Assembly: GCA_964484465.1 (NCBI GenBank)
Contig: CAZAFL010000001.1
Span: 124,001-188,000 of the forward strand
Direction: 5' to 3'
Length of the DNA stretch: 64,000 bases
Origin: CAZAFL01 sp964484465
GTDB lineage: Bacteria; Bacteroidota; Ignavibacteria; UBA10030; SZUA-254
Below the pieces are notes generated by a model. It was not told the DNA's origin and did no database searches. It saw only the letters and a program-made list of their open reading frames with translations. This document shows positions 53,115-63,100 of the stretch, piece by piece (positions within the stretch are counted from its first letter, which is position 1; each line of letters opens with the position of its first letter). The position numbers were made by a program, and so were the translations under genes.

Positions 53115-53981
53115 TCACTTCTCCGTCATCAGTGTTTTCTTGGCCTGATCGAGTTGACGCTTTACAGCCTCTGAAATAGTCGGGTATGAGCATTTAAGAT
53201 TCTTGAGTGAGCGCACCAGGATATCAGCAACAGCTACGCGGGTGAACCACTTGTGGTCGGCAGGAATCACGTGCCATGGCGCCCACGGAGTGCTTGTGTT
53301 CGAGAGCATTTCTTCGTAGACGTTCATGTATTGCTTCCAGTATCTCCGTTCTTCAACATCATGCGGCGAAAATTTCCAGTGCTTCTCCGACTCGTCGAGT
53401 CGTGCCAGGAATCGCTTTTTCTGCTCTGCCTTCGAAACATTCAGGAAGAATTTAACGACAACTATTCCGTTTCGCACAAGGTGCCGTTCGAAGCAATTGA
53501 TATCCTCAAAGCGCTCCTTCCAGATGGTCTCGCCCCTTGGCGCTCCGGGCAAGTTTTGCTTCATCAACAATTCCGGATGGACACGCACGGTGAGAACTTC
53601 TTCGTAATATGACCTGTTAAAAATCCCAATAAAGCCGCGAGGGGGAAGCTCCCGCTCACATCTCCAGAGATAGTCGTGGCGCAACTCTTCTGCAGACGGT
53701 TCTTTGAAACTGACGACACGACAGCCCTGAGGATTGACGCCGCTCATGACATGCTTTATGACGCTGTCTTTGCCCGCTGCGTCCATCGCCTGGACGATCA
53801 TGAGGACCGCATGTTTCGCTTCGGCATAGAGGAGCTCCTGGTAGCGGGCAAGAAGCTCAATGTCTGCACTAAGTTTTTTCTCTGCTTCCGATTTATCGGC
53901 AAACGATCCTGTGAATTTCTGGTTGAAGTCTTTTATGTTCACCGATTTGCCCGGCTTGACAATAAAATGCTCTTCTTTCAT
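53115..53981 (-). CDS. ppk2: Polyphosphate kinase 2 family protein
   Basis: This 288-residue P-loop enzyme uses polyphosphate to phosphorylate nucleotides. Walker A is QAMDAAGKDSVIKHV, the lid and substrate segment is FNRSYYEEVLTVRVHPE, and ELPPRGFIGIF is conserved. W-rich segments near the end (NTSTPWAPWHVIPADHKWFTR) match single-domain PPK2 enzymes. Preference for AMP or ADP (class II/III) cannot be read reliably. It is an isolated gene on the minus strand. Confidence 0.93.
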   Translation of the reverse strand: MKEEHFIVKPGKSVNIKDFNQKFTGSFADKSEAEKKLSADIELLARYQELLYAEAKHAVLMIVQAMDAAGKDSVIKHVMSGVNPQGCRVVSFKEPSAEELRHDYLWRCERELPPRGFIGIFNRSYYEEVLTVRVHPELLMKQNLPGAPRGETIWKERFEDINCFERHLVRNGIVVVKFFLNVSKAEQKKRFLARLDESEKHWKFSPHDVEERRYWKQYMNVYEEMLSNTSTPWAPWHVIPADHKWFTRVAVADILVRSLKNLKCSYPTISEAVKRQLDQAKKTLMTEK

Positions 53982-54073
53982 TAGGCCTTTTCGTAACTAC
54001 GTGTGAAGTTCATTTATACAATGAGCGCCGTCCCCTTTCTCGGGAGGAATTATAACAAATGGAGCTCATTCTT

Positions 54074-54298
54074 CTACTGCTCACGCGTACATCGCGGGCA
54101 TACCGTCGCATCTTTTGGAATCCAACGCTGGCAATGTCTGCATTTTTTACCTGAGGTTAACGCAATGGCAAGAGCGACAGGGCCGAAAATAGCTCCAAGA
54201 ATGAACCACGCCAAAGGCGCGCCACCCCGCTGGTCGGCAACAATGGCAGACGCGATTGCAAACAACGACTGCCCCACGAGAATTGTTGATGGTTCCAT
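54074..54298 (-). CDS. Small membrane protein with zinc ribbon
   Basis: 74 residues. A hydrophobic region of one or two helices (about 5-21 and 27-47) is followed by a C-terminal zinc ribbon: CRHCQRWIPKDATVCPRC. A perfect AGGAGG site precedes the ATG. The ribbon probably faces the cytoplasm. Function unknown. It is the last gene of the small-membrane-protein run that begins at 56382. Confidence 0.8.
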   Translation of the reverse strand: MEPSTILVGQSLFAIASAIVADQRGGAPLAWFILGAIFGPVALAIALTSGKKCRHCQRWIPKDATVCPRCTREQ

Positions 54299-54366
54299 GA
54301 TAAAGCCTCCTATAATGTTTGATGAGTGAATGTAGTTTAGCCGGGTTGATTCGATAAAATCATGAC

Positions 54367-55191
54367 TCAGGGTTTTTCAGTTTGTCTATCGTCTGCAGTG
54401 ATAACAGCTTTACGTAGAGACTCCCAGGAGGTACTGTCGAGAATTGGTACGGGGTGAATTGTCATATGCTTTGCAAATTTTAGAATTTCCGAAGACCTGT
54501 CCTGAGAGTTCGGATGAGTGCTGAGCCATTCGAAATTTTTCGGGATATTTTCTTTTTCCTGGGACAGCCGGAAAAGAAAATTTGCAAGATGCTCGGGCTT
54601 GATATTTGCCGCTGCCATCATGCGGGCAGCGGAAGTATCGGCCTCGGTTTCCTGTTCACGGTCGAAGGCTGTCGAGGACAGGATCCTCACCATCTGGCGT
54701 GTAATTTCGTCGTTTGATCCTCCCTCTGCAACCGTCGTTAACATCGATAAGCCAGCGTCCTTGACAAGCTTTTTCGTCACGTGCCGGAGCTCCATGTGGG
54801 AAATTTCGTGTGCCATAACACCTGCGAGCTCTTCCGGTGAATTGCAATATTGAATCAAACCTGTGTAGAGAATAAGGTGCCGGTCGGGGAGCGCAAAGGC
54901 ATTGACATCATCTTCAACAAGAATATGGAGAGTGATGGAGGAATCTTCAATACCGGCTGGTCCGCACAGTCTCCTCTTAATGCTGTCGATGCTTTCCTTC
55001 ACACTGTCAGCCTCAAGCTCCTCGTGGCTCGATTTAACGGCGTCAAAAATCAACGTTCCCAGTTTTCGCTCATTCTCTCTCGTAAATTGTTCGACATGGA
55101 AGAGGCTCATAAAATCGATCTTGCCGAGAAGAAACCATGTGCCGAAAAAAACTACGACGAGGATAGCAAAATGTCCCAAAGGTTTCGCCAT
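54367..55191 (-). CDS. M48-family zinc metalloprotease
   Basis: This 274-residue protein has one N-terminal transmembrane helix (about 8-24). The protease core has AHEISHMELRH (HEISH at 128-132), FALPDRHLILYTGLI before it, and the third-ligand motif EQETEADTSAARMM (about 175-188), then LSTHPNSQDR. M48 proteases with this layout (HtpX/BepA/LoiP-like) handle misfolded envelope proteins. Its active side would be periplasmic. It is 68 bp before the zinc-ribbon gene and 1 bp after the DUF4870 gene. Confidence 0.92.
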   Translation of the reverse strand: MAKPLGHFAILVVVFFGTWFLLGKIDFMSLFHVEQFTRENERKLGTLIFDAVKSSHEELEADSVKESIDSIKRRLCGPAGIEDSSITLHILVEDDVNAFALPDRHLILYTGLIQYCNSPEELAGVMAHEISHMELRHVTKKLVKDAGLSMLTTVAEGGSNDEITRQMVRILSSTAFDREQETEADTSAARMMAAANIKPEHLANFLFRLSQEKENIPKNFEWLSTHPNSQDRSSEILKFAKHMTIHPVPILDSTSWESLRKAVITADDRQTEKP

Positions 55192-55192
55192 G

Positions 55193-55624
55193 TCACCCCT
55201 TGACGAACATCTCCGTCAGCGGACCGAAAAACCACCATACGACATGTTTTCCCTTGCGTGTTCGAACGGCGGTGTAAATTGTCGCGATGAATTCGATAAT
55301 ATTAAACATGACAATCGTTATGATATAGGCAATGTAATTGTTCGTAACGAAGTGGTCGCCGAAGGCGATAGAGAGCGTCCAGTAAAGGCCAGCAGCATTC
55401 ATCACCAGCGTGATCGCCTGAGCCAGAAGCGCCTGCGTACAATGCCATCGTACAAAATGTGCGGATCGTCTGTTCCCGAAATAAAAGATCGTCGTTGCAA
55501 CAAGGTTGATTACCGGCAGCGGGAGCCCCACCATAATCGCAACCAGCGACATCAGGTAGCTGTTCGATGCTTTTTCCGATTCGTATTCATCAGGTACATA
55601 AGAAAAATTCGGGGAAGGTGCCAT
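55193..55624 (-). CDS. DUF4870/Tic20-like membrane protein
   Basis: 143 residues with three or four hydrophobic helices. Characteristic is FGNRRSAHFVRWHCTQALLAQAITLVMN between the first two helices, typical of DUF4870/Tic20-like proteins. Function is unknown in bacteria. The spacing to M48 (1 bp) and DUF2752 (1 bp) shows a single operon. Confidence 0.82.
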   Translation of the reverse strand: MAPSPNFSYVPDEYESEKASNSYLMSLVAIMVGLPLPVINLVATTIFYFGNRRSAHFVRWHCTQALLAQAITLVMNAAGLYWTLSIAFGDHFVTNNYIAYIITIVMFNIIEFIATIYTAVRTRKGKHVVWWFFGPLTEMFVKG

Positions 55625-55625
55625 C

Positions 55626-56036
55626 TCATAATCCTTTTGTAATGTTCCAGACCCAATTCAGGACAAGTACAGCGGTCGCGGGAACAGCAATCCAGTTCTT
55701 CTCCGTGATCCAATGTTCAGTCGATGTATACCACCTGAAAAAACTATCCTTCCTGCGAAGACCATCCGTGAAAATCCATAGTGGAAACACAATCAGTGCA
55801 ATTGCCAGCATTGCACCGAATGGATTATACATCAGTGATTGGCGGAAGTTCCCTTCTGCAAGCATGACCATTGCGCGTGTAGTGCCGCATGAAGGGCAGG
55901 GGAGATGAGTGACCGTTTTGAACAGACAAACAGTTGCGGAAGAATCATTGAATCCCTCCCGGATGTTCCAGCCGGTCCATGCGTAGCCGGCAAACGATAA
56001 CGCGATCGTCAGTATGTAAAGTTTTCTTTTCGTCAC
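55626..56036 (-). CDS. DUF2752 membrane protein
   Basis: About 136 residues from a GTG at 56034-56036 (MTKRKLYILTIALSF), 7 bp after the TM2-protein stop. It has two or three helices and the DUF2752 signature CLFKTVTHLPCPSCGTTRAMV, followed by YNPFGAMLAIALIV. The function of the family is unknown; its conserved CPxCGxTR box suggests metal or lipid handling. A frame extending to 56138 would overlap the upstream gene and adds no helix. Confidence 0.82.
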   Translation of the reverse strand: MTKRKLYILTIALSFAGYAWTGWNIREGFNDSSATVCLFKTVTHLPCPSCGTTRAMVMLAEGNFRQSLMYNPFGAMLAIALIVFPLWIFTDGLRRKDSFFRWYTSTEHWITEKNWIAVPATAVLVLNWVWNITKGL

Positions 56037-56043
56037 TGAAACA

Positions 56044-56382
56044 TCAATACAACACTTGTTGAATGCGCTGCATGTTGATTTCTCTTGTCCTTCCCATGAT
56101 GAGAAACCAGTCCACCAGCGTCCAGATCCCAAGACCACCGCACGTCAGAAGTTTTGCCACGCCCAGACCGACATCCCCGATGAGAAAACGGTCGATGCCG
56201 AAATGACCGCCGATAATAGATACAACAAGAATAATGATTGGGTCTTTGAGGTTTGCAGCCTGAAGCTGTACGAATTTTGAATCGTCCAGGTTTAATAGTT
56301 TTTCGCGGATGGTCATCAGATGATACCCTTCGAAATACTTTCCGTAAGTCATCAGAAACATGTCGACGTGTTGCTGGTCCAT
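56044..56382 (-). CDS. TM2-domain protein
   Basis: 112 residues. The last 60 form a TM2 domain: two helices with GGHFGIDRFLIGDVGLGVAKLLTCGGLGIWTLVDW, the second helix bearing the DRF-type motif of the family. The N-terminal half is soluble (MDQQHVDMFLMTYGKYFEG). Bacterial TM2 proteins are uncharacterised. It is first of five genes behind the perfect-consensus promoter at 56486-56516, with a leader of about 95 bases. Confidence 0.87.
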   Translation of the reverse strand: MDQQHVDMFLMTYGKYFEGYHLMTIREKLLNLDDSKFVQLQAANLKDPIIILVVSIIGGHFGIDRFLIGDVGLGVAKLLTCGGLGIWTLVDWFLIMGRTREINMQRIQQVLY

Positions 56383-56485
56383 ACAACTGTCCTTTCTACT
56401 AAGTTGTTATGAAAAGGTGCGATTATGTTCGGAAGCTAAACTCTTTTGAACTGTTCGATGATAAGTATACCCCCATGCAATGGTG

Positions 56486-56516
56486 CAAATGTACCAAATT
56501 CACTACGAAATGTCAA
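56486..56516 (-). promoter_or_regulatory. Perfect-consensus Bacteroidota-type promoter
   Basis: On the minus strand, TTG (56514-56516), exactly 20 bp, then TACATTTG (56486-56493), matching every defined position of TAnnTTTG. It is the best promoter match in the window and drives the five-gene membrane operon. The stretch 56517-56639 beyond it shows nothing else recognisable. Confidence 0.7.
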
Positions 56517-56639
56517 CGCTAATTTCTGTTGGAATGATAAATCAGCGTAAAAAGGATATTATCCACTCCGGATGTATAAGGGTAACCGTACGTTATTTGC
56601 TACGTATTCTGCCAGGGATTTTCCACTGTCGCTGAATGG

Positions 56640-57038
56640 TCAGACAAAAAGAGATGAAACGGAATGTTGTTTTTGAATGGATTGAATTGCTTTGACGGTC
56701 AGGCGCGTTGCCAGTCCTTTTCCCCGGTATTCAGGCAACACTAGTACAGAACAGAGGTAAATTGAATCATACGCAGCTCCCAAAGGAGTCTGGTCGAGAA
56801 GCTGTTGCTCGTTGATAGTGAGGGAGAGAAATTTTTCCATAATCTCGCGAAGAGTAGGAATGACAAGGATCCAGGCAACCGGACCATCTTCATCTGCTTG
56901 TTGTGTCACGGAAGCGGGATGAATTGCGTGAAGTTTCTCGAGAACTTCCTCATTGACCGAAATCTGGCATGGATCATTCCTTGTCTCGAAAAATTCCTCA
57001 GCGAGCTTGACCATCCGGTCGAAGTTTTTGCTGGTCAT
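56640..57038 (-). CDS. GNAT-family acetyltransferase
   Basis: This 132-residue protein has the acetyl-CoA motif VLPEYRGKGLATRLTVKAIQ near its end, and a preceding strand with YLCSVLV. It lacks the extra C-terminal strand of longer members, ending SSLFV. It acetylates an unknown amine or protein substrate. Its start is divergent from the GH57 gene, 228 bp apart. Single-copy, with no neighbouring substrate gene. Confidence 0.83.
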   Translation of the reverse strand: MTSKNFDRMVKLAEEFFETRNDPCQISVNEEVLEKLHAIHPASVTQQADEDGPVAWILVIPTLREIMEKFLSLTINEQQLLDQTPLGAAYDSIYLCSVLVLPEYRGKGLATRLTVKAIQSIQKQHSVSSLFV

Positions 57039-57207
57039 GGATTGTTTAGATGTTCGTTGTCCGCCGAATTGTTCTCATCCTTGGCAATAGTAAAAACCTC
57101 AACCTTAACTCTTTAAGTAAATCCTTTAGATTGATCATGGGGTGTTGATGCTTCCTCTTCCAGAACGTACAGAAAAAAAATATTTGTAGCAACCGTATGT
57201 TCTCCTT

Positions 57208-57238
57208 TTGAGTTTTCTTTCTCAAAGGTGTATATTGA
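57208..57238 (+). promoter_or_regulatory. Probable promoter for the alpha-glucan operon
   Basis: TTG (57208-57210), exactly 20 bp, TATATTGA (57231-57238), the same variant and spacing found before thrC. It lies 28 bp upstream of the GTG start at 57267. Confidence 0.4.
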
Positions 57239-57266
57239 ATTATCATAACGATACTCGATATACACA

Positions 57267-59204
57267 GTGCGACAATCGAAATCACAGCAACAACCTCCAG
57301 CATCAAAAAAAAGCTCGCTTCCTGCATCCACCGCTAAGCTTTTTCTCAACATCATCTGGCATCAACACCAGCCACTCTATCTTGACCCGGATGCTGACCA
57401 GCTGCAAGCGCCCTGGGTGCGTACTCATGGGACAAAAGACTACTACGATATGGCGGCAATCCTTGAGGAATATCCGCAGGTTCATTGCACAATCAATTTA
57501 ACCTCCTCATTATTAATCCAGCTTCAAAAATATTATGTCGACCGACTGGGACCGTTTGTCGATGTCAAACGAAATCTTGTCGATGTTCAGGGTTTTTTCG
57601 CTCTATGGAAGGGGAAAACAGACCCGTGGATTGATCTGGCATTAACTCCTACATCACAATTCACAGACCGCGATCTGCAGTACCTGCTTCACAACCCCTG
57701 GAATGCGTTCTATATTACGGATGTCATGATTGGACGCTTTCCAGAATTCAAAGAGCTCAAGGAGAAACACCTCAGAAAGGAATTGCTGTCAGAACAGGAT
57801 TTACGTGAGATAAAATTCTGGTTTTTTCTTGCATACTTTGACCCCGATTTCCTCGAAAAAAAAGTTTCTTTAGCCGACGGGAACATTATCGAGATGGCCG
57901 GCCTGATTTCGAGACAAGCAGATGGAACATATCGCCTGAAAAAGAAGATATCAGAACAGGATTGTAACCGGATGGTCGCGGAAACATACAAGGTGCTTGC
58001 CAACATTATCCCGGTACACAGGAAATTGTTATATCATTCCAAATCATGTAATGGTCAGATTGAGATTACCACGACGCCATATTATCATCCGATTCTACCC
58101 CTAATTTACGGCAGCGATCTTGCAAAAATTTCTCAACCGAACAGCCCGATGCCGGCGAGGTTTTCTTATCCTGCAGATGCGGACGCTCAGGTTGCGATGG
58201 CGGTGGATTTTTATCGAAAAACATTCGGCGTAGCGCCACACGGAATGTGGCTCGCTGAAGGCTCAGTGGCTCATGAGGTTATTCATCTGCTCACAAAGAA
58301 TGGGTTGCTTTGGACGGCAACGGATGAGAAAGTCCTGCACCGGTCGCTCCCTGTTGGATTATCAGCATTGTATCCGTACCAGGCCCGTTCGCGTGGTACC
58401 GATTCTTCCCTTGGGGTAGTTTTTCGCGATACGGAACTTTCCGATAAAATCGGCTTTGTCTATCAACACTACAGAGGCGAAGATGCCGCCAACGATTTTA
58501 TCGACAATGTGGTTAGCCAGCGGCCGTTATCGCCGGATGAACCTGACAGGTTGCTGACGGTTATTCTCGACGGAGAAAATGCATGGGAGTGGTACCGGTA
58601 CGACAACGATGGAAAGGAATTCCTGCGCGCATTATACCGGAAACTCGCGGAACTGGATGAAGCTGGTCAGGTTTTGACCGTGACAATGTCCGAATATATT
58701 TCAGGAAATGCCCGTCGCAATATCACGCCTCATCCGGTTTCGTCGATGGTTGAAGTAGAGCAGTTATATCCCGCTTCCTGGATTAATGCGAATTTTGATA
58801 CCTGGATTGGAAGCCCGGAAAAAAATCGTGCCTGGGAATACTTACGGATTGCGAGAGAGGATTTAGAGCGCTCGGGGATTAAGCCTCCAAACTTGGAAAA
58901 AAAACACCCGGCGCAGGATTCCAATGAGTGGTATTCCTTCAAAGCTTGGGATGAAATGTATGCGGCCGAAGGTTCCGACTGGTTCTGGTGGTACGGTACA
59001 CGACAATATGTGCCGGGGGGAACTGCTCCGTTCGATAAAGCCTTCATCACTCACCTCAAAAATATTTATCTCTACGCACGCCGGGCAGGGGGAACAATGC
59101 CGGAGCGGGAGTTCGGGTCAATCATTTCGTTATTTTCCCAAAATGACCGAATAGCACAGGGTACGATGATCCCCAATAAAACGGATACAGTAAAATCCTC
59201 ATGA
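57267..59204 (+). CDS. GH57 glycoside hydrolase
   Basis: 645 residues from GTG 57267. GH57 motifs in order: motif 1 WHQHQPLY (about 31-38); motif 3 HGMWLAEGSVAHEV (about 324-337), containing the nucleophile Glu; and motif 4 ILDGENAWEWY (about 434-444), with the acid/base candidate region. GH57 enzymes act on alpha-1,4 or 1,6-glucans (amylase, amylopullulanase, branching). The specificity is not decided by these motifs. It has no signal peptide, so it is cytoplasmic. Its stop overlaps the ATP-grasp start by four bases (ATGA). Confidence 0.92.
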   Translation: MRQSKSQQQPPASKKSSLPASTAKLFLNIIWHQHQPLYLDPDADQLQAPWVRTHGTKDYYDMAAILEEYPQVHCTINLTSSLLIQLQKYYVDRLGPFVDVKRNLVDVQGFFALWKGKTDPWIDLALTPTSQFTDRDLQYLLHNPWNAFYITDVMIGRFPEFKELKEKHLRKELLSEQDLREIKFWFFLAYFDPDFLEKKVSLADGNIIEMAGLISRQADGTYRLKKKISEQDCNRMVAETYKVLANIIPVHRKLLYHSKSCNGQIEITTTPYYHPILPLIYGSDLAKISQPNSPMPARFSYPADADAQVAMAVDFYRKTFGVAPHGMWLAEGSVAHEVIHLLTKNGLLWTATDEKVLHRSLPVGLSALYPYQARSRGTDSSLGVVFRDTELSDKIGFVYQHYRGEDAANDFIDNVVSQRPLSPDEPDRLLTVILDGENAWEWYRYDNDGKEFLRALYRKLAELDEAGQVLTVTMSEYISGNARRNITPHPVSSMVEVEQLYPASWINANFDTWIGSPEKNRAWEYLRIAREDLERSGIKPPNLEKKHPAQDSNEWYSFKAWDEMYAAEGSDWFWWYGTRQYVPGGTAPFDKAFITHLKNIYLYARRAGGTMPEREFGSIISLFSQNDRIAQGTMIPNKTDTVKSS

Positions 59205-60127
59205 GGAATTACTCGCTCGGTATTGCCTGGAATTGGGAGTTCGACAGGGATTTTATTGCGGGAATCGAACGGGCCTGCCGGACGCTCGGTGTTTCAACCT
59301 ACAAAATCGAAACGTTTAATTTGAAGGAAGTGCTTCATGAACTGCGTCACGGGAATCTCAGCTTCCAATCGTTCTACGACCGTGCGTCCGATGCGGATGA
59401 GACATTCCTGCCGCTCGTAAAATTTCTGGAGAAACAGTCTCTCCGATTTATCAACCCTCCTCATCTCCTCGCTCATGCGTCAGACAAGGCATCGATGCAT
59501 CTCGAGTTCATCTCGCACGGTCTGTATGTACCGTATACTATTATTGTATCGCCCTACAACAAAAAAAAGGAAATTGAATTCAGCCTGAGTGAACTCGAAC
59601 GGCTTGGCAGGCCCTTTATTATCAAGCCTGCGAACACGACCGGAGGCGGAACGGGCGTAGTCCTCGGCGCCGAGACTCTGAAGGATGTTATCGAATCACG
59701 TCAACATCATCAAAACGACAAGTATTTGCTGCAGGAAAAAATTCGGCCGGTCCTCCTTCGCGAAAAACGCGCCTGGTTCCGCGCGTTCTATGCGTTCGGT
59801 ACAGTTATTCCGTGCTGGTGGGATGACCTCACACACATTTATGCCGAGCTTACACCACCGGATGAAGAAGAATACAAACTCCGGGAACTGCGATATATCA
59901 TGCTGACAATTCATGAAGTCTGCACGCTGGATTTCTTTTCCTCTGAAATAGCATTGACAGAAAGCGGAAGGTTTGTCGTCGTGGATTATGTCAATGAAAT
60001 TTGCGACATGCGGCTGCAGTCACAGCATGGGGATGGTATTCCGGACAGGATTGTACATGATATCGAAGCGCTCATCGCAAGCGATATTGTGCGATATCTC
60101 CAGACTCAGGATCGCAATGCCGGATAA
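59201..60127 (+). CDS. ATP-grasp-type protein of unknown substrate
   Basis: This 308-residue protein has the ATP-grasp architecture: a preATP half up to about 110, Lys in PFIIKPANTTGGGTG (about 143-157) with a glycine-rich loop, the adenine strand YLLQEKI, and FFSSEIAL and VVVDYVNEICDM with the acidic metal residues. This is the ligase fold of the RimK/glutathione-synthetase group, which makes acyl-phosphate intermediates to form amide bonds. No family is recognised. It is coupled to GH57 and GH13 genes on both sides (overlaps of 4 and 11 bp), so it acts with alpha-glucan metabolism in a way not described to my knowledge. Confidence 0.75.
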   Translation: MRNYSLGIAWNWEFDRDFIAGIERACRTLGVSTYKIETFNLKEVLHELRHGNLSFQSFYDRASDADETFLPLVKFLEKQSLRFINPPHLLAHASDKASMHLEFISHGLYVPYTIIVSPYNKKKEIEFSLSELERLGRPFIIKPANTTGGGTGVVLGAETLKDVIESRQHHQNDKYLLQEKIRPVLLREKRAWFRAFYAFGTVIPCWWDDLTHIYAELTPPDEEEYKLRELRYIMLTIHEVCTLDFFSSEIALTESGRFVVVDYVNEICDMRLQSQHGDGIPDRIVHDIEALIASDIVRYLQTQDRNAG

Positions 60128-63100
60128 TGTTTTTCGAAAAATCGCGATTGTAACAGATCAAGAACACAGGCAAGCCCGTGTGCATGGCGATTCGCCATTC
60201 TTTGAATTTCATATTCTTCGTGAGGTTCGAGAGCGGTATAAATTCGATGAAGGATTGTTTGCTTCAAATGGAAATGTCATTCTTGCAAATTTTCACGCTG
60301 CCCGCGTGTTGGCTCAAAAAATTAATGACCGCCGCACCCCCGGGGAAAAAATCAAAGCAGGTCATATCAACGCGATGGGGTTGATTGATGAAATTTGTCA
60401 CATGCTTTTGAGAACCTACGAAGAACAGGAAAACCCTGGGGTGTTTGCCCGTGCCGTAAAGCAGATGAACTCCATTACCGGTAAAGAAAAATTTGCAGCA
60501 GTTTTAAATGCATTCACTACGCTTTATCCACCGCTGGATGTGCATCGCCGTAAACTGACTGTCGATGCTTATTTAACCGCAGGTACGTCGGGCAAGCCGC
60601 ATGTTGAATCGACAGCCGAAGAAATCATCCTCCTCTATTTTGCAAATATCAACCCGGCGTTTGCTCCGTTCAAGGAATTGTTTGATGATAAAAACCTGAA
60701 CACGGCTTCAGCATATAAGGCATTGATCGGCAATCTTGAGCGTTTCTTTCGAAACGAGAAACCGTTCGGCCCGGATAAACAGCATATTTTTGATTTACTG
60801 ATGGCACCGATTCTCGCCAGCCCGAACAGCCTCGAAGGGCAGCTTGAATTCATTCGTAAACGGTGGGGTGTGATGCTTGCCAAACGATTCCATGAAAGAA
60901 TCCTCGGGTCGGATGACTTCATCAAAGAAGATAGTAAAGAAATTGTGCACCGCTTAGGGCCGCCGCAACTTATTGTCCCGCAGTATCCCTCTCAGGAACA
61001 AAGCAGCTTTGATCAATACGAGGCAGAAAGATATTCACATGATGTGGAGTGGATGCCACGCGTTGTCCTGCTGGCAAAAAATTCGTATGTCTGGCTTGAC
61101 CAACTATCAAAAAAGTACGGACGATCCATAACGCAGCTCGACCAGATTCCGGATGAGGAACTCGACCAGATCGCCCGTTGGAATTTTACTGGTCTGTGGC
61201 TCATCGGCATCTGGGAGCGGAGCCCTGCATCTCAAAAGATAAAACAAATGACCGGCAACCCCGAAGCGGTCTCGTCGGCATATTCCCTGTACGAATATGA
61301 GATCGCACGCGACCTCGGCGGCGAAAAAGCGTTCTATCATCTCAGCCACAGGGCATGGCAGCGCGGAATCCGGCTTGCTGGAGACATGGTGCCGAATCAC
61401 ATGGGGTTGTATTCTGCTTGGGTTGTAGAACATCCGGACTATTTTATTCAATCCTCCTACAGTCCCTTTCCAAACTACAGGTTCACCGGACCCAATCTTT
61501 CGGACCATCCGACTGTCCATCTTCGCATCGAAGATGGATACTGGAATAGAAGTGATGCTGCAGTGGTGTTTCAGCGAGTCGATACCTCCAGCGGAGATGT
61601 ACGCTACATCTATCATGGCAACGACGGCACACACATGCCGTGGAATGACACTGCGCAACTCGATTTTCTCAAGGCAGAAGTTCGGGAAGCTGTTGTGCAA
61701 ACAATCTTCCATGTTGCGCGCAAATTTCCGATTATCCGCTTCGATGCCGCTATGACGCTGACGAAGAAACATTTTCAGCGGCTCTGGTATCCACAACCGG
61801 GGACAGGCGGGGATATCCCTTCGCGTGCAGACTACGCGTTGGCAAAACAAGAATTCGACAGACTGTTTCCAGCGGAGTTCTGGAGGGAAGTTGTCGACCG
61901 CATTGCCAGGGAATTGCCCAATACGTTACTCTTGGCAGAAGCGTTCTGGCTGCTGGAAGGTTATTTTGTGCGTACACTCGGCATGCACCGTGTCTATAAT
62001 AGTGCGTTCATGCATATGCTGATGAAGGAAGAGAATGCAAAATACAGAGAGCTTATCAAGAATACGCTGGCATATGACCCGGAAATTCTGAAGAGATATG
62101 TTAATTTTATGAGTAACCCCGATGAGCGGACGGCGGTCGATCAATTCGGGAAAGATGGAAAATACTTCGGCGTTGCCGTGTTGATGGTGACGCTCCCGGG
62201 ACTTCCGATGTTTGCGCACGGGCAAATCGAGGGGTACACGGAAAAATACGGCATGGAATACAAGCGGGCCTACTACAATGAGTCACCCGATGAGAGCCTG
62301 GTTGCGAGGCACGAACGGGAAATCTTTCCGATTCTCAGCAAGCGATATCTGTTCAGCCAGGTGACAAACTTCGAATTCTTTGATGTGATTGATGAGACGG
62401 GTAATGTTAATGAAAATATCTTTGCGTACTCAAACCGAAATGACAGCAACCGGGTTCTTGTTTTTTACAACAATAAGTATGCTGAAGGGCGTGGTTGGAT
62501 AAGGAACTCGTGTCCGAAAGCCATTGCGATGTCGGGCACGGAGAAAAAGATTCGTTCCGCCTCATTGTGTGACGCTTTACGATTGAATAATGCGCCAGGC
62601 GTATATTACATTTTTCAGGAAACAGGTTCTGGGCTGGAATTCGTTCGCGCGGGAAAGGAAATATGCGAACGCGGCTTTTACGTCGGGCTGAAAGCGTTCC
62701 AGTATAATGTGTTCATGAATTTCAAAGAGGTGCAGGATACAACGGGAGATTATGGACGGCTCGCAAGTTATTTGCAGGGACGCCCTGTTCCTGACATTCA
62801 ACAATCCTTGCTCGAATTACGATTACAACCCCTCCACGACACCTTGCGGCAGGTTGTGAAAGAAATTGCCAATTATTTGGCGCGTGACAAAGAAAACCTC
62901 CTTCCGGTCATTGTGGAAAATTTCCGAACATTTCTCAAGAACGTCGAGTTTTCCATTCAATCTTCCCCCGACGATACGGGGAATGTTGATACATTCAGCC
63001 ACCGGCTTATTGCTTCTCGGAAATTATATATGCATATTTCTTCGAAATCCGTCCAAAACAAGAATACCATTCTGATAAACGAAAAGGACGTGATAATGCT

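Noticed and set aside
54020..54070. 7-bp inverted repeat AATGAGC/GCTCATT near the PPK2/zinc-ribbon gap
   Set aside because: The arms are about 40 bp apart; likely chance.
56037..56138. N-terminal extension of the DUF2752 gene
   Set aside because: It overlaps the TM2 gene and contributes no family sequence; a GTG at 56036 gives the normal length.
57046..57327. 93-codon minus-strand frame with a hydrophobic start near the GNAT/GH57 gap
   Set aside because: It overlaps the start of the well-supported GH57 gene and its promoter on the other strand.
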